From CBFCZU01 sp965602635 (GTDB taxonomy: Bacteria > Planctomycetota > Phycisphaerae > SM23-33): a DNA stretch of 64,000 bases. The notes beneath the pieces were generated by a model, which made no database searches, was not told the origin of the DNA, and saw nothing but the letters and a program-made list of their open reading frames with translations. The position numbers and the translations under genes were made by a program. Location of the stretch: positions 1-64,000 of the forward strand of contig CBFCZU010000001.1 in the NCBI GenBank assembly GCA_965602635.1, in the 5' to 3' direction. Shown here one piece after another: positions 17,053 through 25,465 of this stretch. Each line of letters begins with the position of its first letter. Position 1 is the first letter of the stretch.

Positions 17053-18796
17053 GACAACAACGAAGGCCATGTCGGCGGGCGGGAACCCGGGCGAGAAGAA
17101 GCGGCAATTGAGTCGCAAGGAGATCGCGCTGGCTGAGCTTGGGCGAACGGCCGTCTCCCGGCCGGTGGCGTGGGCGATCGCGTGCGCCTTTGTCGGCGCG
17201 ATCTTCTCGGTCTCCATCGCCCAGCACGTTCACGAGGTGGCCGCGCACCTTGCCGGGCGGCGCGACTCGCCCCTGCCGGGCTGCCTGGGCATCTTCATCT
17301 CCGGCCCGCGGGCGGTCGCCTCGGCCAGAGCCAAGCCAGGGCCCCTGGGCGGGCTCCGCGGCCGCAACGCCGCCCTGATGCGGGAGATCGATCGCTACGA
17401 GGACGCCCTGGAGGCCGATTCCGTCGTCGCCGGGGCACTCATTGGGCCCGCCCAGGCGGTGCTGACAGGCCGGCTGGGCGCGGGAAACGAGCAGGCCTAC
17501 GTCGGGCGCGACGGGTGGCTGTTCTACCGCCCGGGGGTGGACTACCTGACCGCCCCGGGCTTCCTCGAGCCCGCCTGGCTCGCCCGCCGCGGCGAGGAGG
17601 GCGACGAGTGGACGCCGCCCCCGCAGCCGGACCCGCGAAAGGCCATCCTCCAGTTCCACGGGCAGCTCGCCGCTCGCGGCATCCGGCTGATAATCGTGCC
17701 CGCTCCGGCCAAGGCGGCGATCCACCCGGAGAAGTTCTCCGCCCGCTGCGACGGGAGCGAGGCGCCGCGGAACCCCTCGCAGGGGCAGTTCAAGAGGGAG
17801 CTGGCGGCGGCGGGGGTGCTGGTCTTCGACCCGGCCGAGGCGCTGCTGGCCGCCAAGCGCCGCACCGCCCAGCCGCAGTTCCTCGAAAACGACACGCACT
17901 GGAGGCCTGAGGCGATGGAGCTTGTCGCCGAGGCCCTGAAGGCCTTCATCGACGAGCGCGTCAAGCTGCCGCCCGCGCCCCCGGCCGGCTACAAGCGCGA
18001 CGCGGCGGAGATCGCCAACCTCGGCGACATCGCCGTCATGCTCAACCTGCCCAAGGGACAGACGATCTACCGCCCCCAGAAGGTCCGCATCCACCAGGTC
18101 CTGACAAAGCGCCACGAGCTTTGGAGCCCGAGCCGCTCGGCCGACGTGCTCGTGCTGGGCGACAGCTTTGCCAACGTCTATTCGCTGGAGACGATGGGCT
18201 GGGGCGACTCGGCCGGGCTCATCGAGCAGCTCAGCTTCGTCATGCAGCGCCCGCTGGACCGCATCGCCCGCAACGACGACGGGGCCTTCGCCACCCGGCT
18301 GACCCTCAGCCGCCGGCTCGCCCGCGGGGACGATCGACTGGCGGGCAAGCGGCTGGTGATCTGGCAGTTCGCCGCCCGGGAGCTTGCCTTCGGCGACTGG
18401 AGGCTGCTGCCGATGACGCTCGGAAAGGCCGGGGACAGGCGGGTCATCGTGCCCGAATCCGGAGGGGAGATGGTCGTCAGCGGTACCATCGCGGCGATCT
18501 CCGCCGCGCCCAAGCCGGCCCGCGTGCCGTACCGCGACCACATCCTGGCCGTCCACGTGACCGACCTGGAAGGCGAGAAAGGCCCGATCCCCGACGCCGA
18601 GGCCGTCGTATACATGTGGAGCATGCGGGAGAAGGTGCTCACGCCCGCCGCGAGGTACCGCCCGGGCAGGCGGATCAAGCTGAGACTGCGGCCCTGGGGC
18701 GACTTGGGCGAGACATTCCGAAAGATCAACCGCAGCGAACTGGACGACGAGGAACTGACGCTCGAAGAGCCGTGCTGGGGCGAGGAGGTGAAATGA
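17051..18796 (+). CDS. AlgJ/AlgX-like SGNH polysaccharide O-acetyltransferase
   Basis: 581 residues with one N-terminal membrane helix (about 38-55), so the body should face the periplasm. Family landmarks are GRDGWLFYRPG, VPAPAKAAIHPE, the catalytic Asp-His in NDTHWRPEAME (about 280) and the nucleophile in VLGDSFANVYS (about 370). A C-terminal ~130-residue domain follows the SGNH fold. Such proteins transfer acetyl groups received from the MBOAT partner encoded just upstream. The ATG at 17051 lies inside a short repeat; the Met seven codons later is an alternative. The stop overlaps the next start (ATGA), with GAGGAGGTG as its ribosome-binding site. Confidence 0.9.
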   Translation: MTTTKAMSAGGNPGEKKRQLSRKEIALAELGRTAVSRPVAWAIACAFVGAIFSVSIAQHVHEVAAHLAGRRDSPLPGCLGIFISGPRAVASARAKPGPLGGLRGRNAALMREIDRYEDALEADSVVAGALIGPAQAVLTGRLGAGNEQAYVGRDGWLFYRPGVDYLTAPGFLEPAWLARRGEEGDEWTPPPQPDPRKAILQFHGQLAARGIRLIIVPAPAKAAIHPEKFSARCDGSEAPRNPSQGQFKRELAAAGVLVFDPAEALLAAKRRTAQPQFLENDTHWRPEAMELVAEALKAFIDERVKLPPAPPAGYKRDAAEIANLGDIAVMLNLPKGQTIYRPQKVRIHQVLTKRHELWSPSRSADVLVLGDSFANVYSLETMGWGDSAGLIEQLSFVMQRPLDRIARNDDGAFATRLTLSRRLARGDDRLAGKRLVIWQFAARELAFGDWRLLPMTLGKAGDRRVIVPESGGEMVVSGTIAAISAAPKPARVPYRDHILAVHVTDLEGEKGPIPDAEAVVYMWSMREKVLTPAARYRPGRRIKLRLRPWGDLGETFRKINRSELDDEELTLEEPCWGEEVK

Positions 18797-19911
18797 TTCA
18801 CCGGCTCCTCTTGACCTGCCTGGCGGCGGCGGCTCTGGCCGCCGGCGAGCGCGGGCCTGCAAGCCGGCCCGCGACGGCCCCGGCCGTGGTCGAGCCCGAG
18901 GCCGCCCGCGCCTTCCGCGCCCTCTGCGCCGCCAAGGCCGCCGCCGCGGAAAAGGCCGGCAACTTCACAGCCGCCGGCAGGGACGAGTGGCTCTTCTTCG
19001 GTCCGGAGCTGCGCCACCTGGGCATCGGGACCTTCTGGGGCGGCGCGGCGGCGAAGGTCTCGCTGGCGTCAAAGAGCGACTGGGCCGACCCGATCGGGGC
19101 CATCCTCGACTTCAAGGCCCAACTCGACCGCCTGGGCGTCGAGCTGATCTTCCTGCCCGTCCCGCCCAAGGCGATCATCTACCCCGACAAGCTTTCCGAT
19201 AAGGTCGCCGTCGGCAAGGACGGGATGCCGCCCCGGCTGGACACGCATCTCCGCGCGTTCTACAGGCTTCTCCGGGCCAGGGGGGTGGACGTCCTGGACC
19301 TGACCGACGAGTTCCGCAGGCAGCGGAAGCGCCTGGGCGGGAAGCGCAAGCTCTACTGCCAGTCTGACACGCACTGGTCGCCGACGGCCTGCTGGGTCGC
19401 GGCCCGGGCCATCCGCCGGCACATCAAGGCGCGACCGTGGTTTGTAAAGCTCGCGCCGAAGAAAGGGCCGTTCTCTTTCTCCGGGCGGAAGATCACCATC
19501 CACGGCGACCTCTGGCGGATGCTGGGCCGAGAAGCATCCGCCAGGGAGACGCTCACCGCCCGCTACGTCTGGTACACCAATGACAAGGACCGCAAGGGCG
19601 TGCCGGACGACCGGAGCAGCCCCATCCTGCTGCTGGGCGACAGCCACTGCCTGGTCTTCCACGGCGGCAAGGAGATGCACGCCGCGGGCTCGGGCCTGGC
19701 CGATCACCTGGCCTGGGAGGCGCACAGGCCGATAGACGTGCTCGGCGTTCGCGGCTCCGGGGCCACGGCCTCGCGGATCAGCCTCTACCGGCGCGGGCGG
19801 CGCAGCGAGGGCTACCTTGCCGGCAAGAAGCTCATCATCTGGTGCCTGTCGGCCCGCGAATTCACCGAGGCCGACGGGTGGCGAAAGGTGCCGCTGGTCA
19901 AGCCCATGTAG
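18793..19911 (+). CDS. Second AlgJ/AlgX-like SGNH acetyltransferase
   Basis: 372 residues from the ATG that overlaps the preceding stop; the open frame runs further upstream without meaning. A signal peptide (MIHRLLLTCLAAAALAAGE) is followed by the same landmarks as the neighbour: GRDEWLFFGPELRHL, LPVPPKAIIYPDKL, QSDTHWSPTACW near 191 and LLLGDSHCLVFHGG near 281. It lacks the neighbour's C-terminal extra domain. Two SGNH partners for one MBOAT protein suggests either two acceptor positions or a relay. It ends 9 bp before a MITE-like element. Confidence 0.9.
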   Translation: MIHRLLLTCLAAAALAAGERGPASRPATAPAVVEPEAARAFRALCAAKAAAAEKAGNFTAAGRDEWLFFGPELRHLGIGTFWGGAAAKVSLASKSDWADPIGAILDFKAQLDRLGVELIFLPVPPKAIIYPDKLSDKVAVGKDGMPPRLDTHLRAFYRLLRARGVDVLDLTDEFRRQRKRLGGKRKLYCQSDTHWSPTACWVAARAIRRHIKARPWFVKLAPKKGPFSFSGRKITIHGDLWRMLGREASARETLTARYVWYTNDKDRKGVPDDRSSPILLLGDSHCLVFHGGKEMHAAGSGLADHLAWEAHRPIDVLGVRGSGATASRISLYRRGRRSEGYLAGKKLIIWCLSAREFTEADGWRKVPLVKPM

Positions 19912-19920
19912 CCGGCAGGC

Positions 19921-20076
19921 GGGGTGCATTAAGGTTTTGGGGGTACTGACCGCGGTGGCACACCTGCCTGCCGGTCAGGCAGGGGTTTCCAACCTGTGCG
20001 CCTGGACAGCCGGGCGCGTGCACAGGCTACAAGCCTGTGCCACCAGAGCCCCATCCCCAAAACCTTAATGCACCCC
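19921..20076. mobile_element. MITE-like element with 22-bp terminal inverted repeats
   Basis: The 22 bases at 19921-19942 are the exact reverse complement of 20055-20076. The 156-bp interior holds no gene but two further hairpins: 19964-19982 (CTGCCTG, loop CCGGT, CAGGCAG) and 20021-20039 (CACAGGCT, ACA, AGCCTGTG). The sides also show GGCAGGC-like imperfect symmetry. It lies between the acetyltransferase stop and the coiled-coil gene. It may be a non-autonomous transposon or an extended terminator; no T-tract is present. Confidence 0.7.
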
Positions 20077-20147
20077 CGGCAGGCGGTTTGGGCTTGCCTC
20101 GGGCGGCGTCCTGGGGGACAATGTCTGTGAGGGAAAGAGGGCCGGGA

Positions 20148-21854
20148 ATGTCCGCGCGACCTGACAGGAAGAGGCGTGCCAAACGAGGCCCGTCGCGCGT
20201 CCAGGCCGCCCTTCGACGGGCCCGCGTGCGTTGGGGGCTGAACCTGTTGCTCCAACACGCGGCCGTGGGTCTGCTGGCGGCCGGGCTGGCGGTCGCCTTG
20301 GCCGTCGCGGCCGAGCGGACGATGGCCGTCACCGTCGTGAACCTCTGGACGGCCGCCGCCCTTGGCGGGGCGGTCGTCCTGGCCACCGTGGGGTGGTGGT
20401 ATCTGACCTTTCCCAGCCGGATGCGCGTCGCCGTGATGGTCGATGAGCGCCTGGGCCTGCGCGAGCGATTCAGCACAACCCTGGCATTTGCCGGCAGCGC
20501 CGACCCGTTCGCCGAGGCGGCCCGGTCCGAGGCCCGGGGGAAGGCGGCCCGCCTCCGGCTGCGGGAGCGGTTCCCGATACGCCTGTCGCGCCGGTGGGCG
20601 CTGACGGCCACGGCGTGGGCGATCGCCGCGGCGGTCATCGCCTTCCTGCCGACGATGGACCTGCTGGGCAGCCTGGCGCAGCGACTCCGCCAGGAGCAGC
20701 GGCAGACCCAGCTCTCCGAGGCCCGCGCCGAGGTCCGCCAAGCGGCCCAGGCCGTCCAGGCGAAGGTCGGCGAGCTGGGCGACGCCGAACTCACTGAGGA
20801 CCTGGCGGGCCTGGAACGGATCGAGGCCGCCCAGGGCAGCGACGTCCGCCGCCAGGCCATCCGCAAGCTCGGCGATCTCTCCGAGCTGCTCAAGAAGAAG
20901 CTCTCCGCCGATGAGCTGGCGGCGACCCATGCAATGCGGCAGATGCTCAAGGGCCTGCGCGGCTCCCGCGAGGCGCTGTCCCGCGAGCTGAGCAGGGCCC
21001 TTGCCAAGGGAGACTTCGCCGCCGCGGCCGAGATGGTCAAACAGCTCCAGAAGAAGCTCGCCGAAGGCAAGCTGTCTGACCAGGAGGCCCAGGCCATGGC
21101 CAAGCAGTTGGCCGATCTCGGCAAGCAGCTTGACGACTTGGCCGAGAAGCAGAAGGAGGCCGAGAAGCTCCTCGAGCAGGAGGGGCTGGACAAGAAGCTC
21201 GCGAAGATGGGCCAGAAGGACTTGCGGCAGGCGCTCAAGGACAAGGGGCTCAGCGACGAGGAGATCGAGAAGCTGATGCGCAAACTCGCCGCCTGCAAGG
21301 CTGCCTGTGAGAACTGCCGCGGCCTGGCCGAGGCCCTCGCCGGGGCGGGCGAGGGCATGACGCTGACGCCCGAGGAGCTCGCCGAGCTGCTCGACCGGCT
21401 CGAGGAGCTTGATGCGGTCGCCGGCAAGCTGGAGGCGGCCCAGGACTCGCTGGAGGAGATCGAGCGTGCAATCGCACTGCTGGGCGAGGGCGACTGCGAG
21501 GGGGGGGGGGCCGGCGACTGGCGGCCGGGGCTGGCTCTGGTGCAGGGCCGGGGCACCGGCGGGCCCGGCCGAGGGGCCGGTCCTCGCAAGGAGGACCCCA
21601 GCGGCCTGACGGGCACGAAGGCGACTCGCAGCCCCTCCCAGACCGGCAAGGGCAAGATCATCGCCGCCTCGTACTTCAAAGGCCGGCAGGTCAAGGGGGA
21701 GTCGAAGAAGGACTTCGCCAGGGTCGCCCAGGCAGCCAGGGACCGGGCCGCCGACGCCATCGACGAGAACAAGATTCCCCGGAAGTACGCCCCGGCCGTG
21801 AAGGACTATTTCGACAAGTTCAATAGGTCCGGCGGCCGAGAGAAGCCGCAGTGA
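20148..21854 (+). CDS. Coiled-coil membrane protein, function unknown
   Basis: About 568 residues from the ATG at 20148 (MSARPDRKRRAKRG), behind GAGGGAAAGAGGG; the ATG at 20121 is also possible. Two membrane helices lie near 40-60 and 70-95, a third near 165-185. A very long charged coiled coil follows (about 190-450, many KQL/EKL/AEL heptads). A Gly-rich linker encoded by a run of 11 G comes next, and then a conserved-looking tail (GKGKIIAASYFKGRQVKGESKKDF...KIPRKYAPAVKDYFDKF). Proteins of this kind often accompany VWA/MoxR clusters in planctomycetes, as here 4 kb downstream. No enzymatic motif is visible. Confidence 0.8.
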   Translation: MSARPDRKRRAKRGPSRVQAALRRARVRWGLNLLLQHAAVGLLAAGLAVALAVAAERTMAVTVVNLWTAAALGGAVVLATVGWWYLTFPSRMRVAVMVDERLGLRERFSTTLAFAGSADPFAEAARSEARGKAARLRLRERFPIRLSRRWALTATAWAIAAAVIAFLPTMDLLGSLAQRLRQEQRQTQLSEARAEVRQAAQAVQAKVGELGDAELTEDLAGLERIEAAQGSDVRRQAIRKLGDLSELLKKKLSADELAATHAMRQMLKGLRGSREALSRELSRALAKGDFAAAAEMVKQLQKKLAEGKLSDQEAQAMAKQLADLGKQLDDLAEKQKEAEKLLEQEGLDKKLAKMGQKDLRQALKDKGLSDEEIEKLMRKLAACKAACENCRGLAEALAGAGEGMTLTPEELAELLDRLEELDAVAGKLEAAQDSLEEIERAIALLGEGDCEGGGAGDWRPGLALVQGRGTGGPGRGAGPRKEDPSGLTGTKATRSPSQTGKGKIIAASYFKGRQVKGESKKDFARVAQAARDRAADAIDENKIPRKYAPAVKDYFDKFNRSGGREKPQ

Positions 21855-21904
21855 CACCCCAGGCCCGCCCTGCCGGGCCCAGCCATCCGCCGGAGGTCCG
21901 ATCA

Positions 21905-22912
21905 ATGAGATTACCGGCATTACTGGCGTGTCTGCTGGCAGCGGGGGCCGTCTCCTGCGGCGGCAAGGACAAGGACCGGGACCGGCAGGTGGTGCTTTAC
22001 TGCTCCGTGGATCAGGCGATCGCCGAGCCGATCGTCGCCGAGTTCGAGAAGCGCACGGGCATCGAAGTGCTTGCCCGCTACGACACCGAGCAGAGCAAGA
22101 CGGTGGGGCTGGTGGCGAAGATCCGGGCCGAGGCCGGCAGTCCCGCCGCCGACGTGTTCTGGTCCAACGAGGTCTTCCACACCGTCCGTCTTGCCGGCGA
22201 GGGGCTGCTGGCCCGGTACGACGGCGAGGGTGTCCGCGACTGGCCCCGGCGGTTCGCCGACCCGAAGGGGCGCTGGCACGGGTTCGCCCTGCGTTGGCGT
22301 GTGATCGGCTATCACACCGCCCGTGTCTCGGCCGACGATGCCCCCAAGAGCCTTGAGGAATTGCGCGACCCGCGGTGGAAGGGGAATATCGCCATGGCCC
22401 GACCGGCGTTCGGCACCACCGGCGGCGACGTGGCCAGTTGGTTCGCCCGCTACGGCCCGGAGCAGGCCCGGGAGATCCTTCGCTCGCTCAAGGCCAACGG
22501 CGTGCGCATGGTTGACGGCAACAGCACGGCCGTGCGCATGGTCGCCACCGGCCAGGCGCTCGTCTGCATGACCGACACCGACGACGTGTACGCCGCCCAG
22601 CGCAGGGGCTGGCCCGTCGCCATGAACCCGCTCGACCAGGGCGGGCGCGGCGCCCTGTCGATCCCCAACACCGCCGCCCTCGTAAAGGGCGGGCCGAACC
22701 CGGCAACCGCCCGCGAGCTGATGGCCTTCCTGCTGAGCGAGGACGTCGAGGAGATGCTCGCCGCCAGCGATTCGCACAACATGCCCATCCGCCCCGCGCT
22801 GGCCAAGCGCTTCGCCGCCTACGCCGTCGGCAAGACGCTGGACATGAGCTACGAGCGGGTGGCCGAAGAGCTGCCCCGGGCCATCCGCGAAGCCGGGGAG
22901 ATCCTCCCCTGA
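21905..22912 (+). CDS. ABC transporter substrate-binding lipoprotein, iron(III)/family 1 type
   Basis: 335 residues from the ATG at 21905, preceded by GGAGGT. The N-terminus MRLPALLACLLAAGAVSCGG is a lipoprotein signal with the acylated Cys near 18. The mature part is a periplasmic-binding fold of the FbpA/FutA group: VVLYCSVDQAIAEPIVAEFEKRTG, then DVFWSNEVFHT and a C-terminal IPNTAALVKGGPNP. These proteins bind Fe3+, other metals or organic anions; the ligand here is not readable. The partner permease follows at once, but no ATPase gene is adjacent. Confidence 0.9.
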   Translation: MRLPALLACLLAAGAVSCGGKDKDRDRQVVLYCSVDQAIAEPIVAEFEKRTGIEVLARYDTEQSKTVGLVAKIRAEAGSPAADVFWSNEVFHTVRLAGEGLLARYDGEGVRDWPRRFADPKGRWHGFALRWRVIGYHTARVSADDAPKSLEELRDPRWKGNIAMARPAFGTTGGDVASWFARYGPEQAREILRSLKANGVRMVDGNSTAVRMVATGQALVCMTDTDDVYAAQRRGWPVAMNPLDQGGRGALSIPNTAALVKGGPNPATARELMAFLLSEDVEEMLAASDSHNMPIRPALAKRFAAYAVGKTLDMSYERVAEELPRAIREAGEILP

Positions 22913-22971
22913 TCCGTTCGGCGTCGCCAGCCCGGCAGCGGCACCTGGGCCCCACGGGCGGCCTGGCGGGA

Positions 22972-25446
22972 ATGCTGCTGGCGGGCGCGGGACTAGCGGG
23001 ATGGCTGGCGGTGATCGTGGTCCCGCTGGGGTTCCTGTTCATCTCATCCTTCTCCGGTCCCTCGGCGGGCGCAGCCGCCTGGCCGGTGGGGCGGATCGCC
23101 GCCTTGACGGGCCGTTCCTTTGCCCTGGCCGGGGGAATCGCCGCACTGGCGGTCGTGCTGGGATACCTGCCCGGCAGGTGCCTGGGAACCACCCGCCGAC
23201 CGGGGTTGATGCTCGCCCTGATCCTCGCGCCGCTGCTGCTGCCCCGATACGTCGCGTATTACGCATGGTGGCTGCCGCTGAGCCCGACCACGGCGATCGG
23301 CAGGTTCCTGGCCCAGCACGGCGAGCTGTCGCGGTTCGTCCACGGCGCAACGACCTGGATGGCGCTGGTGCTGTGGTTCTGGCCCCTGGCGGCTCTGCTG
23401 ATCGGGCAGGGCTGGCGGGGGATGGACGAGGAGGTCCTCCAGAGCGCCCGCCTCGAGGCCGGCAAGGCCAGGCGCTTCGCCCGGGTGACCCTGCCGCTGC
23501 TGGCGCCCTCGCTGGTGCTGGCATTCGGAGTGTGCCTGGTGCTGGCGCTGTCGGAGCTGGGGACGTTCGACCTCGCCGGCATCGAGACCCTCGGCACGAA
23601 GATCGGGCTGGAGCTGGCGCGGACCTACCAGTTGACCGGCTCGGCCGCCGCCACTGCCCGGGCGGGCGCGCCGCTGACGGTCGTGGCCCTGGTGGTGGGG
23701 ATCGCCCTGTCCCGGCGGCTGCGGGGCGAGTCGGTTCAGCCGCCCGCGGGCCCGCCAAGGGCGCCGCTGCCGGCCGCCGGGCGGGTCGTCGTCGCGCTGC
23801 TGGTGGGGCTGTCGGTTCTCGGGCCGCTGGGACTGCTCGTCGGGCACGTCAGCGAAGCGGGCCCCTACAGGGACTTCTGGCGACTGCACTCCGACGAGGT
23901 GGGCTGGTCGCTGATCACCGCCGCCGCCGCGGCAGGCCTGGCCCTGGTCATCGCGGCGGGTGCGCTGCTCAGCCGTGGCCGGGGGAGACTGGGCAGCTGG
24001 CTGTCGGGGGCGGTCTATTCCACTATCTTCCTGGCAATGTTCCTGCCCGGGGCGCTGATCGGCATCTCGCTGCTCCGCCTGGCCTCGTCCGCGGGCCTCC
24101 CGGCGAGCATCCGCGGCGGGTGGTACTTCGTCTCGCTCGGGCAGGCGGCGCGGTTCGCCGGGCTGGCCCTCATCGTCCTGCAACTGGCGCGGGACAGCCG
24201 CGACAGACACCTGGCGGAGATGGCCTCGACTGACGGGGCCTCCGCCGTGCAGCGCTGGCGGTACGTGCACCTTCCGCGTGTCTGGCCGACCGCGGTCGCC
24301 GCCTTCGTGCTCGTGGCCATGTTCAGCATGACGGAGCTTGCCGCCACCATGGTCCTGCTGCCGGCCGGGGTGCCGAACTTCGCCCAGAGCCTGCTCAACC
24401 AGATGCACTACCTCCGCGATCAGCAGGTGATCGCCTCCTGCCTGGCGCTGGTGGGCGTTTACGCGGCGCTGGCGGGGCTGATTGCCGGCCTGGTCTGGCT
24501 CATCCGCGCCCGCCCGGGGCGTCTGGTGGCGGTTGTGGCCCTGGCGGCGCTGGCGGTGGGCGGGTGCGAGTCGAAGCCCTCCGACAAGGGCTCGGCGAAG
24601 GTCCTGGGCGTCATCGGCCGCAGCGGCCCCGGCGACGGCGAGTTCATCTACCCCCGCGCCATCGACCTGGCCGGCGACGGGACAATCTACGTGGCGGACA
24701 AGACAGGGCGGATTCAGCGTCTCAGCCGCGACGGCCGGGCGCTGGCGGTCTTTCGGATGCCGCAGGTCCAGGCCGGCAAGACCACGGGCATCAGCCTCGG
24801 GCCCGACGGCAACCTCTACGTCGCCGACACGCACTACCACCGAGTGGTGGTCTTATCGCCGGCCGGGAAGATCGTCCGCGAGTTCGGCAGCTTCGGCACC
24901 GGCGGCGGGCAGTTCGTCTATCCGACCGACGTGGCCTTCGCGCCCGACGGGCGCATCTTCGTCAGCGAGTACGGCGGCAACGACCGGGTCAGCGTGTTCA
25001 CCGCCGCCGGCGAGTTCCTCTCCAACTTCGGCTCGCGCGGGGGCGGCGCCGGCGAGCTGTCGCGCCCGTCCGCGCTGTGCGTGGACAGCTCGGCGGGGGT
25101 GCTCTACGTCGCCGACGCGTGCAATCATCGCATCGCCCGGTACAATCTTGACGGCCGGTTGCTGGGGTACATGGCCTCGGCCGGGCAGGGGAGGGGTCAA
25201 CTGCGGTATCCTTACGACCTGGCGCTGCTGCCCGACGGGCGGCTGCTGGTGTGCGAGTACGGCAACAACCGCATTCAATTGTTCAGCCGGGGCGGCGAGT
25301 CGCTGGGCGTCTTCGGCGGACCCGGGCGGCGGCTGGGGCAACTGGCATACCCCTGGGCAGTGGCCGCCGACGCCGCCGGCCGCGTGTACGTCGTAGATGC
25401 CGGCAACGATCGCGTGCAGATATGGGACAACCTCCGACCATACTGA
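22972..25446 (+). CDS. Fusion: iron-type ABC permease plus NHL-repeat domain
   Basis: 824 residues from the ATG. The frame is open to a CTG at 22909 that overlaps the previous stop and has GGGGAG upstream, giving a plausible cytoplasmic extension (IRSASPARQRHLGP). Residues 1-520 are a two-module FbpB-like permease with about 12 helices and two EAA-type loops (ESARLEAGKARRFARVTLPLL-like and EMASTDGASAVQRWRYVHLP). The frame then continues, without stop or Met, into LVAVVALAALAVGGCESK, a complete lipobox. About 280 residues with six NHL-type blades follow (GDGEFIYPRAIDLAGDGTIYVAD, NLYVADTHYHRV and so on). Either this is a real fusion with an external propeller, or a lipoprotein gene has lost its own start. 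Confidence 0.85.
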   Translation: MLLAGAGLAGWLAVIVVPLGFLFISSFSGPSAGAAAWPVGRIAALTGRSFALAGGIAALAVVLGYLPGRCLGTTRRPGLMLALILAPLLLPRYVAYYAWWLPLSPTTAIGRFLAQHGELSRFVHGATTWMALVLWFWPLAALLIGQGWRGMDEEVLQSARLEAGKARRFARVTLPLLAPSLVLAFGVCLVLALSELGTFDLAGIETLGTKIGLELARTYQLTGSAAATARAGAPLTVVALVVGIALSRRLRGESVQPPAGPPRAPLPAAGRVVVALLVGLSVLGPLGLLVGHVSEAGPYRDFWRLHSDEVGWSLITAAAAAGLALVIAAGALLSRGRGRLGSWLSGAVYSTIFLAMFLPGALIGISLLRLASSAGLPASIRGGWYFVSLGQAARFAGLALIVLQLARDSRDRHLAEMASTDGASAVQRWRYVHLPRVWPTAVAAFVLVAMFSMTELAATMVLLPAGVPNFAQSLLNQMHYLRDQQVIASCLALVGVYAALAGLIAGLVWLIRARPGRLVAVVALAALAVGGCESKPSDKGSAKVLGVIGRSGPGDGEFIYPRAIDLAGDGTIYVADKTGRIQRLSRDGRALAVFRMPQVQAGKTTGISLGPDGNLYVADTHYHRVVVLSPAGKIVREFGSFGTGGGQFVYPTDVAFAPDGRIFVSEYGGNDRVSVFTAAGEFLSNFGSRGGGAGELSRPSALCVDSSAGVLYVADACNHRIARYNLDGRLLGYMASAGQGRGQLRYPYDLALLPDGRLLVCEYGNNRIQLFSRGGESLGVFGGPGRRLGQLAYPWAVAADAAGRVYVVDAGNDRVQIWDNLRPY

Positions 25447-25465
25447 AGATGAGCTGGAGTCGCCC

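Noticed and set aside
16196..18862. 888-codon minus-strand frame opposite the acetylation genes
   Set aside because: Shadow of MBOAT and SGNH genes; composition and lack of motifs.
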